DNA from: Clarkia xantiana subsp. parviflora
Taxonomy: Eukaryota; Streptophyta; Magnoliopsida; Myrtales; Onagraceae
Length of the DNA stretch: 64,000 nucleotides
Direction of reading: 5' to 3'
NCBI GenBank assembly: GCA_036873135.1
Contig: JAPTYO010000005.1
Location: 16,140,666-16,204,665, forward strand
The notes below the pieces were generated by a model. The model searched no databases, was not told the DNA's origin, and was given only the letters and a program-made list of their open reading frames with translations. Of the stretch, positions 1 to 9,769 are shown piece after piece; within the stretch, counting starts at the first letter, position 1, and the number at the start of each line of letters is the position of its first letter. The position numbers and the translations under genes were made by a program.

Positions 1-577
1 ATATATGGATCACAATTGACTTCAGATGATCTCTTGTGGTGTGCTGAGAAGGTTGTCGCTTCACTGCCTTGGTTCCTTTGCTTAACTAGACTCAAGGTTA
101 TTGAATCATGTCAATGTAAGGCAACCTTATACATCTTTTCCATGATGACCTTTCATTGCGAAGGTCTTGAACGGATTTTTTTCACCGGCATCCATGGATA
201 AAGAAAAGAACGTCACATTCAACTGAAACATTTCTAGCTTTAGCATCCTTGCTTCTACCGAGGCAGATGCAAATGGATACCAAGCTTTGACATTGTCTGG
301 TTGTAATTGAAGTCTTCTTCAACCCCCTCTAACCAAGGTTGAATGTATCACTACATATGCATTCAGATCATCAAAGAACCTGCTCTCAATTCTTGGGAAA
401 TAAATTATCACGTTCATCTCTCATTGTCAAAATCATACGAACTACTGTATTAGTTCGTAGTTTCCTCTCTGCTTTTCGGAATCGTAGCAGAGAGGAGTTC
501 AATATATATTCCTTACGTTCATCATAATTTATACCATCAAGATCGCAAGGTTCATAGAAGCGTACCGACTTAGCCAT
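1..577 (-). pseudogene. Copia-4 gag remnant
   Basis: This is the only coding trace visible in Copia-4, whose remainder lies left of the window. An open stretch begins with ATG at 577 and runs to 386; its product starts MAKSVRFYEPCDLDGIN and contains a basic segment (LLRFRKAERKLRTNTVV). After a stop it continues toward position 1 with a segment containing AWYPFASASVEARMLKLEM. The same protein, also broken, is recognisable in Copia-5 on the plus strand at about 47400-47900, so I infer that it is the gag-like first product of this copia family. I see no zinc knuckle. The identification as gag rests on position after the leader and recurrence in two copies, not on a recognised domain. Confidence 0.5.
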
Positions 578-2640
578 GAAAACTAATACATTGATAATTA
601 TGCAAATTCAGGAACACAACAACATTTTGACAGAATTGCAAACATCGGATTATCTATTAAGATGGAATACGACAAGTAGTGATCCTTCAGTCACTAAACA
701 AAACCGACCGCCAGTAAACCGAGGGAAGGGGGTCCGTGAAAGAGTTCACACTACCGTCGTGTTCAATCTAATAGATCAGTCTTTTTGAAAACGGTTATTA
801 TTTTGCAAATTACCTGAACGGGAATTTTCAAACAAGCATACCTGATCTTGGCTTTCCCATGGCCCTTTTGTATTTTGTAAAATTATCCGATAATTTACGC
901 ATGCATAATACTATATCACGCCATAAACATCGAACAAATCAATCATGCTTACGCGTCATGCGTCTAATGTTCCTAGCATATATAATTCTATGTAAAGTAA
1001 ATTATCACATGCTTTCATTCTCGAATATTCTAGCATACGTGTCAAAACATGCAACATCCGCACATATCATGCATAATTGATGACTGGAATTTTCAGTTTT
1101 GAAAACACTTTGAAAATATTAAGGGTTTTTTTTGCAATTCATGCTTACAATCAATCATGCGAAATTTCTAGAAATGGATTCTAGGCACTTTCAATCAGCA
1201 TAGCATGTCTATCCTATTGTGCAATCTATATATTTAAATCCGAGAGCTCAATGCTCGCAATTTATTATCCAGCTAGCTTGACTAGGTCAAGACGACAGTT
1301 CGAATATATGTTGCAGAGAGTAAACAATTGCAATCCAGCCAACTAATTGAATCCAGTCCCAAAAACATGCATATCCGAGATCCATCCCCATAATCGTAAC
1401 CAGGCATTAGGGCTTTAACCGAAAACGTGTTAAAAACGCAAACCCTAAGAGCACTGTTTAGGTTAATTTTAAAGTTCGAAAACATTTTGGATTTAAAATT
1501 TGACATCCTATTTTATTGAACATTTAAATTTTCCGAAAAAATTTTAAAATTTGTTCGGTCCAATTTAAAATCCGTTTCAAGTCGGTCCGATTTTAAAAAT
1601 TCGGTTTGGTCTGAAACAGTTCAATAAAATAAGATTGTGGTTCGGTTCATCACTCAAAACCGGTTAGGTTAGGTCCAATTTAGTTACTACGGTCTGAACC
1701 GACCCGATTAGGTCGACCCGATTAAGAAAACCCGGATTTGTTTTACCCGCTCCGGTTTAACAATTGGACCGGCCTATAAACCTTAGGGTTCGGCCGAAAT
1801 ATGTCTTGTGGGCTAAGTAGAGTTTTTAAAGTCCACTAAAAACTTAACTTAGCCACCAAGAAATATTAATTATATAAAATAATTTACAATATTGCTAATA
1901 TATATATATATAATTCGGCACACACACACACACATATATATATATATCGTCAAGATTCTATCTTTAAGATGTAAATCAATCAACAATATATGTATATATA
2001 TAAAATATTCGGCACCTATATATATAATATCAAATATATCTTTAGGGATTAAAATATGCAGACAATATATTTTCTTAATCTTATATAGTAACTAAATCTA
2101 TCAATATATATTAACCTTGTCTTTAACTATATATATTGATAGTTAATATCTATTTCAATATTTTATTGTGAACCTATCCATATTTTCCAACTTATAGATA
2201 TATAGTTACCTATTGATAAAATTTAAAAATGGTAACCTATATCTTTTAATATTTGTGCCGAATTTTAATGACTTGGTGACCAAGAAAATTATTTTTTTTA
2301 CATATGATACCCCTAGGGTTTTCGGCACAAACATGTGGAATTGGAAAAGTTGTCAGATTTTAAGATCAAACCCTAACTTGATCATGAATCCAAAATGTAT
2401 TCTTGATAAAACTCATGGTGTTCTTGAAGATCATGAACATCAAAGAAAAATTCGAACATAAAAGTTCGGTTTTGATCTATAAAAACATGTAATTTTCGAA
2501 AATTTAAAGTTTTTAAAGATCAAACACATAAAATTTACTCAAAAATTTCGGATTACTCATGATGTTCATGAACATGAAAATTTCAGATTTTTCAAAACAC
2601 AAGAACATCAGTTTATCAAAATTAAGAACTCCTAAACCTG
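578..2640 (-). other. Copia-4 5' leader, AT-rich, non-coding
   Basis: The sequence lies between the primer site of Copia-4 and its gag remnant, read on the minus strand. I see no coding frame. Parts match the Copia-3 leader at 42466-42804 (shared stretches around 'gggttttcggcac' and 'cttgaagatcatgaacatcaa'). Positions 1550-1760 are full of short CCGGTT/GGTCCGA-type repeats. Confidence 0.6.
1893..1947. repeat. (TA)n/(CA)n microsatellite
   Basis: A run of alternating TA, then about eight CA units, then TA again, within the AT-rich Copia-4 leader. It is likely length-variable. Confidence 0.85.
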
Positions 2641-2653
2641 GCTATGATCCCAC
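2641..2653 (-). promoter_or_regulatory. Degenerate tRNA-Met primer binding site of Copia-4
   Basis: On the minus strand, GTGGGATCATAGCC follows the LTR end. It is close to the initiator-Met site TGGTATCAGAGCC that is intact in Copia-1, -2 and -3. It fixes the LTR boundary at 2654 and shows that the element reads leftward out of the window. Confidence 0.6.
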
Positions 2654-3169
2654 TGTTGGATTATGGGGACGTAAGGCTACAGAATGCTAAACGTGTACAT
2701 GCAAGTAGTCTAACTACGCAGCGGAATACTGTACACATACCTTTTAGTTTTCCTGCCCAAGAACGATGTGGAGGGAGTTCTGATCCTCCGGTTGGAACCA
2801 CGTACAAGTTCTTCGTGAGAAGAAGTCCTACGCGGTGTAAGCTCCGCAACAAAGCCTCTGATCGATTCTTCAACGGGGACAGAACCTCGGACTAAGATGT
2901 GCACCGAAAATCACTACTAAGGGGGTGAGAGGGTTTCTCTCAAGTTCCTCAATGGAGGTACTTATTATTAGATTGATGTATAAACCCCTTAGATGAGTCC
3001 CCTATATATAGGATTGGTGGAGTGGACAAAAGTCCACTCCAACCAACGTGGGACTAGCTCCGGGCGAACCATGCTATTAAGGGGGAGGCCCAATTTTGGG
3101 CCTCCCATATCAACTAGGGATTGGGTTTGGCCCAATTAGCCTAATGTGACAATTACCTAATTAACTTAG
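2654..3169 (-). repeat. Copia-4 5' LTR, part 1
   Basis: This is the inner part of a ~575-bp LTR of the family also seen at 21710-22307, 42819-43419 and 61729-62324. Shared landmarks are 'acgcagcgga', 'gatcctccggt', 'ccctatatata' and 'cccaattttgggcctc'. The LTR is cut at 3169 by Copia-1, which duplicated CTTAG (3165-3169 and 19167-19171), and resumes at 19172. Confidence 0.8.
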
Positions 3170-3359
3170 TATGAATAGAGAGGATCTTGGATGAATATCA
3201 AATGTATTAACAACCAAAATCAGTTTGTACATTTGGTAGATCAAGGTATATATAGGAGAAGAGAGCATCTAACTACCTAACTAACTTAGAGTGTAAGTAA
3301 GCTAGACTAGTATGCATAAATGTGTCAAGTATGGAATGTATGGAATATACATTCCTATA
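3170..3359 (-). repeat. Copia-1 3' LTR, TA...TA termini
   Basis: This 190-bp LTR reads, in element orientation, TATAGGAATG...CTATTCATA, so it lacks the usual TG...CA ends. A polypurine tract (AGAAAAGGATGGGAGCA on the minus strand, 3360-3376) abuts it. Its twin is 18977-19166. Confidence 0.92.
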
Positions 3360-6300
3360 TGCTCCCATCCTTTTCTTCTCTTGTCTTTTCATGAAAAACA
3401 TCCTTGATACCATAGAGCCTAAGCAAGGCAATGTGTTGCTTCTTGATTAGAGCCTTTGTCAATAAATCTGCCAGCTGATTTCTAGAAGCAACATGTGTTG
3501 GTGCAACTTGCCCTGATTGAATGTGGTGCCTAGTAAAATGGCAATCTAATTCAATATGCTTGGTACGCTCATGAAACATTTGGTTTTTGGCTATCTTCAC
3601 TGCAGACTCACTATCAGTGAATATAGGAATGGGCAAAGTGATATGCACTCCAAGCTCCTTTAAAAGTCTAGTAACCCAAAGAGCTTCTTGAATGGCTGCC
3701 CTCAAACATCTGTATTCTGCCTCTGCACTTGAAAGGGAAACCGTGTCTTTTTTCTTCACTTTCCACCCAACCATAGCTCCACTAAGTTTTACACAATATG
3801 CACTAATAGACTTCCTACTAAAAGGACAAGCTGCCCAATCTGAATCACAGTAGAGACTCAAGTCAAGTGCAATATTGGTTGGATAGAGAAGTCCTTGGCT
3901 AGGAGTACCTTTTATGTACTTGATTACCCTTATAGCTGCATCATGATGGGATTTCTTAGGCTTGTCAACAAATTGACTTAGCCTTTGAACTGCAAAACTA
4001 ATATCTGGCCTAGTCATTGTAAAATACAATAACTTGCCTACCAATCTTCTATAAGCAGACACATCTTCAAGAGGCAAATCATCTGAGGAGGTGTTAGTTG
4101 CTTCATCATATGCGCAAGTAGTTAGTTTGAGATTGAACTCCATGGGAGTCTCACAAGGTCTAGCAGCCCCCAAACCAGCCTCCTCAATAAGCTCAAGGGC
4201 ATACTTCCTTTGGTTGATGACCAAACCTTCTTTGGACCTTGCAATTTCCAATCCTAAGAAATACCTCAAGTTGCCCAAATCCTTGAGCTTAAAATGAGAT
4301 TTCAAAATGGACTTCAAGTGATCAATCATAGAAGCAATTGAGCCTGTGATGAGCAAATCATCTACATAAATGAGAAGATACACTCCGTCTTCACCATTTG
4401 CCTTGGTGAACAAGGAATGATCCGAGGCACTTTGAGAATAACCATTTTCCAATAGGGTGTTGGTGAGCTTGATGTTCCATTGTCTAGATGCTTGCTTTAA
4501 CCCATAGAGTGATTTCAGAAGTTTGCATACACGTTTAGAGGCACCAGGAGTGATCATAGGAGAATCAAAGCCTTGAGGAATGTCCATATAAACTTATTCA
4601 TACAAGTCACCTTGAAGAAAAGCATTGTTGACATCCATGTGAAAGAGTCCCCAAGAATGAGAGGCTGCCATAGCCAAAACAATTCTCACAGTTGTCATCT
4701 TCACCACAGGAGAAAAGGTCTCATTGAAATCAGTCCCTTCTATTTGGGTAAAGCCTTTGGCAACAAGCCTAGCTTTATATCTTTCAATAGATCCATCAGA
4801 GTTGTACTTCACCCTAAACACCCATTTGCATCCAATAGAAGACTTCCCATGGGGCAGCTCCATAATCTTCCATGTATTGTTATCTTGTAAGGCCTTGATC
4901 TCCTCCTTCATAGCAATCACCCAATTTGAGTCTTTGATTGCTTGCTTATATGTAGAAGGCTCCTTGATCTTGTCAATGGAGGCCAAGAAGCAATTGAAGG
5001 TAGGATTAAGATGATCAAGGGTAATTTATTTCTCCATACCAAAAGCAACGAAGAGTCCTTTCTTAACTGAGCAATCCTTGCACTCCTTCTTAAGATGGGT
5101 ATATGTGGAGTATCAACCAAAGGGATCAAAGGAACATCCTCTGCTATGGGGAGCTGAGGAAGAGCATCCTCTATTGTGGGGGGCTGAGGTGAAACCATTG
5201 GTGAACTAGAAGAAGACTCCTCAACTAATAACTTGGACCCCAAGCAAGTAGGCAATAGAGATCTCAATTTTGCCTTAGACATGCCAAAAGGAAAGATATG
5301 CTCATGAAAAACAACATCCCTTGAAACTTGAAATGCTGAATTGGAAATCTTCATCACAAGATAACATTTTTGAGAAGTAGAGTATCCCATGAAGATGCAA
5401 GGCTCAGCTCTTGAACTAAACTTGTCAGAGTTGTTCAAGTTTGTGGCAAAACATAGGCAACCCATGATCCTTAAATTATTAATGGAAGGTGGCTTGCCAG
5501 AAAGAACCTCCATAGGGGTTTTGAACTCCAAAGAAGATGAAGGTAACCTATTCATCAAATAACAAGCAGTGAGAACACAATAGCCCCAATACTTGATAGG
5601 CATACAAGTTTGAAACCTCAATGCCCTTGCCACATTCAAAATTTGTCTATGCTTGCGCTCCACTCTACCATTCTGCTGAGGAGTGTATGTGCAACTAGTT
5701 TGATGTTGAATTCCCAAAAGAAGGAAATGATCTTTGCAAATAGAATTGATGAACTCAGATCCATTATCACTCCTAGCAATCTTCACCATAACTCCAAACT
5801 GATTCTGAACCATTAATAAGAAGCTTTGAATATGAATGAAGGTATCACTCTTGTTCTTCATTAGAAAGACCCAAGTTGCCCTGGAAAAGTCATCCACAAT
5901 GGTGAGGAAGTATTGATAACCTTTGATTGTAGGAACTTTGTATGGACCCTAAAGATCCAAATGTATCAAGGCAAAAGGAATAGAGGCATGAGAATGACTA
6001 ATAGGGAAAGATAATCTTGATTGCTTGGCCAAAGGGCAAATGGTACAATGTTTGACACATTTATTGGAAGAGTCATTTAAACATAATACTTCATTCAAAT
6101 GACCTAAATGAGTGTATGATATGTGTCCTAAACGCCTATGCCAAAGCCAAGAAGCTTCCTTTTATTTGCCTTTGAAGTAGTATGAGCTGCCAACACCTTG
6201 CTTGAGCATGAATGTAGTGAATTCCTGAGTATGTAAAGACCTTTGGATCTCTCACCAATCACCATTGGCTTCCCAACATGGCCCTGAATCAACATATTTG

Positions 6301-7296
6301 CACAAGTAAATATAACTTTGCAATTCAACTGAGTAGAAAGCTTAGACACTGAGATCAAGTTGAAGTTGAAATCAGGCACATAAAGGATGTCATCCAAGGT
6401 AAAACCAGAGGAAAAGGAGCAGCTCCCAATATGAGTGACCTTGCACTTATTGCCATTTGGTAAGTGAACAAATTGATGAGGGGAATCAGCCTTCCTTATA
6501 TTGTGCAACCAGCTTAAATGGTGAGTGATATGGTTAGTAGCACCTGAGTCTACAATCCAAATCATAGATGAACTATATGTAGAGGATATACCTTCCATGT
6601 TCATACAAATAGGCTCATCCTCTTGAAATGAAAGGGGATCAAAGTCATCTTTAATAGCAATGTGCTGAACCCTTCCATCCAAGCCAGTGTGAAGAATTGT
6701 TTGCTCCTTAGTTCCATGAAAGATTCTTTTATCCCCTGCAGCCACATGTTTCACCAAAGCAGAGGAAGGAGTCTCATCATCCAAGCTCATATTGGCTGCA
6801 TTCCAAGGTCTTTTGAAGGCTATGGAGGGTGCAAGGTGTGGATGCTTTTTCCAACAAGTATCTAACTTGTGTCCCTTCTTACCACAAAATGAGCAAAACC
6901 AAGTTGACTTATCAACTTTGCCTCCCTTGCCATTGGAACCACCTGAATAGGATCCTTGGATAGCATCATTAGAAGAGGAGCCATTGCCATTTTAATTCCT
7001 TGGGAAAGAAGCAACATTGTTAAAGCCATTGCTCCCTGAGTTATATCCTCCACCACCTTTTGTATTGATGAAGTTCCTTTGAGAATATAAGGTTGTGGCC
7101 TCCCCTAAATCCCCTATAGAACCAGAGATAGCACGTTGACTTTCCTCTTGTAGCAATACAGAAAAAGCCACACTCAATGAAGGCAATGGTTGCCTCATTA
7201 GGAGACTACTTCTAACATGAGCAAATGATTCATTCAAGCCTAAGAGAAAAGCAATCAGTTTCTGTTTCTCCTTATGCTCATTGATCAACTTGCTAT
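3355..7296 (-). pseudogene. Copia-1 polyprotein (end of gag, PR, IN, RT, RNase H), broken
   Basis: In order on the minus strand: the gag end (7288-6992, HKEKQKLIAFLLGLN); a protease with WIVDSGATNHIT (within 6790-6128); an integrase core with RSDNGSEF and the catalytic-Glu segment NGRVERKHR (5897-4917); reverse transcriptase with YVDD at 4368-4357; and RNase H ending in an ADLLTKALI tail at 3355. Lesions I can see are a TAG replacing Trp at 5951-5949 in the first catalytic segment (HLDL-stop-GPYKVP), a frame break near 4970, a TAA at 4596-4594 just before the MDIPQGF segment, and frame changes around 6130-5900 and 6790-6990. These motifs fit the Ale (Retrofit/Hopscotch) lineage. Confidence 0.9.
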
Positions 7297-8224
7297 TGTT
7301 AGGTTATGAGGTCTCGGTCAACGGGGTGTCGGCTTTGATCTCACTTCCTACGGGGGATGTGTGTGATCCGGTCTTCTCAAGTTGTTTTTCCTTCGCCTAT
7401 GTCCTTCTTCCTTCGGTTCCTTCTCTTCTTCTCTCCCTTTGCCCTGCAAAAGGGGCAGTACCAGACACGGAGGAGGGGGGGTGGTGCCTGGTGAACCCTC
7501 TCCGATGCCTAAGTCAGAACTATATTTCTAGAGAGATAAAGCTAGAGAGAAGTCAGAGCTAAAATATCCAATTAGCCAAGATGATCAAATGAGTTGTGAA
7601 GGTGGGGTATTTATAGGCAACGGTGTCATTAAGGTGGCTTAATGACATCGTTAACCTCTAAACACAATTAATTAACCTTTAAGTATATAATTAAGACCTT
7701 AGGATTCGGAGGAGGTAGGCAGACTGGACCGAGCATGGGCGTCTGAGAGGGGTGTCGGGACCCTTGGGGGGGGAGGAATCCGACCCCCAAGGGTAGGGGT
7801 TGGGTGAGGGCACCCAACCCCTCCTAGGGAGGGTGGGGTTGGCCAACCCCATCCCTCCTAGGAGGGATCGGGTCAGCCGACCCGATCTCTCCTAGGAGAG
7901 ATCGGGTTGGCCAACCCGATCTCTCCTAGGAGAGATCGGGTTGGCCGACCCGATCTCTCCTAGGAGAGATCGGGTTGGTCCACCCGATCTCCCCTAGGGG
8001 GGATCGGGTTGGCTGACCCGATCTCCCCTAGGGGAGGTCGGGTGTGGCCACCCAACCTCACCTAGGTGAGTCCTTCGTTGTCGGACGGGCGCTTCGGCCC
8101 CGTCCGAGCCGTTGGTGTTCTCGCGAAGTGTCCGGGTTGAAGTTTCGATTTGCAATCATAAATGGGACGATAAAAATACAACGGTTCGGAAGTCAACGGG
8201 TTCAAATTGGGCGTATATCCATCA
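7297..8224 (-). repeat. Gypsy A 3' LTR
   Basis: 928 bp, TG...CA termini (plus strand TGTTAGGTTATG...TATATCCATCA). It contains a TATA box at 7608-7615 and a palindrome array at about 7801-8070. It has one more 34-bp palindrome unit than the 5' LTR. Confidence 0.95.
7801..8070. repeat. Array of palindromes in gypsy A 3' LTR
   Basis: Tandem units of about 34 bp, each a palindromic arm pair (GATCGGGTTGG / CCAACCCGATC) followed by a second palindrome TCTCCTAGGAGA. At least one unit is a perfect 22-bp palindrome. The 5' LTR copy (17541-17772) has one unit fewer. Confidence 0.9.
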
Positions 8225-8267
8225 CATGCCCCCCGAGTCAACCAATGGCCTAACCCTTGATTGACTC
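8225..8267 (-). promoter_or_regulatory. Polypurine tract and adjoining stem-loop of gypsy A
   Basis: On the minus strand the tract GACTCGGGGGGCA directly precedes the 3' LTR. Just upstream, GAGTCAA and TTGACTC (8267-8261 and 8241-8235) form a perfect 7-bp inverted repeat around a 19-nt loop. The same stem with a different loop precedes the tract in gypsy B (46297-46329) and D (58046-58078). Confidence 0.75.
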
Positions 8268-9769
8268 TATTTTAGGATGGTATGACACGCGCAATTTGAA
8301 ACCGGGATTTTACCTTCTTTGTCTGAATGCCTGCTTACCCTTAGATGCGTGCCTCTGACCCTGCCCCCCTGTCTACTGAGATAGAGGAATTGTAAACGTC
8401 AGAGTAGCACGGACGTGTGCCTAGACACACGTCCGTCTGAGGTGGGAGTGATAAACTTATCCCTGCTACAAGTGTATACTCAAAAAATACAAACTTGCAC
8501 CGGGATGTGATACGAATGCAACTAAGTAATTTACACTTCCAATTCATGCCGGAATTTCATCTAAGTGAGGAAAAATTAATTTTGGCCCAAAAATTTTCCT
8601 AAGTATGAAATGCTCAAAAATAAAACTAACTTGATAATTCTCTAAGTATGGGAATATAGTTTAGCTATAGGTGAAAGGGATAAAAAAGATGATCTTTTCT
8701 TGGCCCTTAGATTTTACTTAAGGCTAGATGGATGGTGGTGATTAAAACCCCTAAAAAACCCTATCATCCTTTCAACATAAAAGAGGAGAGTTAGAGAAAT
8801 ACCTCCAATAGCCACCATAGCCACCATAGCCATCATCTTTCTTTTTCCACTCACCCTTGGAGAGCAAGGCAAGTTTGAGAGCACCCCCAAGGAGGAGGAC
8901 CGGCCGGAATTTCCACCAAGGAGCTGAAATCCAGCCGGCCACCCAGCCAAGGCCGACGAGAAGTGGCCACCAGCACGGACGTGGACGACCGGTGGACCAG
9001 CAGCTCGGGACGGCGGCTCGTTTTCCGGCGACGGCAGCTTTGAATCCAGCCGGGCTTGTCGACGGCGGGACCAGGCAGCTCCGGCGAGGTCAGGGGCGGA
9101 TTCCGACGGCGGAAGGACAGCCGGGAACGACTCCGGCGACGACGGGGTTGGGGCTCCGGCGAGGGGCTGATTCTAATCGATTTCAAAATTCGAATTCCGG
9201 ACCCGTTTATCACATCGGGTCGGGTTTTCCGAAGGTCCGCTCTTTTCCTTTTCGTTGCCGTACCAAATGTCGATTTTTGAATCGTTGATATTTGATTGCC
9301 GATGTTTGATTGCCGATGTTTGATTGCCGATGTTTGATTGCCGATGTTTGATTGAATGTGGGATTGCCGTAGATAACCGTTGGTAGTTGTGGATTTTGGG
9401 GAAAACGTTTGCCGGTCGTCCGGATGTGGTTTCTTGTCCGATTGGGTTATTCCGGTCTTGAATTTGATGTCGTGCCGCCGTTGGTATATTAATCCTTGTT
9501 GGAGGGTATAATGGTAATTTTTTCCAAAAGCCCGACCTTAGGCTTGGATAAAATTGTTTGACTTGGTCGTTGTAGTGTTCTTGACTTGTGCTGACTATCT
9601 TTGCCGGGTGTCTTTGGATCTTTGATTGTTGTCGTTGATCGGGTGTCAGAGTATCTCCGGTTCTTCGGAAATTTCTCTTATCTTGATATCCATCGTGTCG
9701 TGGCAGGTACTATACTCTTGGTGGTGTCCACGTACGCAGACCCTTCAGAGACGCCGTATTCTCCGAAGG
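8268..9769 (+). other. Putative promoter and 5' UTR of the antisense gene in gypsy A
   Basis: No credible protein is encoded here. The GC-rich block at about 8860-9180 (many CCGGCGG-type motifs) has counterparts in the same position in gypsy C (27100-27360) and, on the minus strand, in D (57180-57340). A candidate TATA-like element is CATAAAAGAG near 8777. Immediately before the start codon, 'ttcagagacg...gaaggATGAGT' is shared with gypsy B (about 45820-45783 on minus), so this is probably transcribed leader. Confidence 0.45.
9291..9354. repeat. 14-bp tandem repeat (TTTGATTGCCGATG)
   Basis: About four and a half head-to-tail copies in the leader region of the antisense gene of gypsy A. Confidence 0.9.

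Noticed and set aside
8857..9288. 143-codon open frame in gypsy A
   Set aside because: GC-rich leader upstream of the antisense start. Composition, not a conserved protein, keeps it open; no counterpart is conserved in B, C or D.
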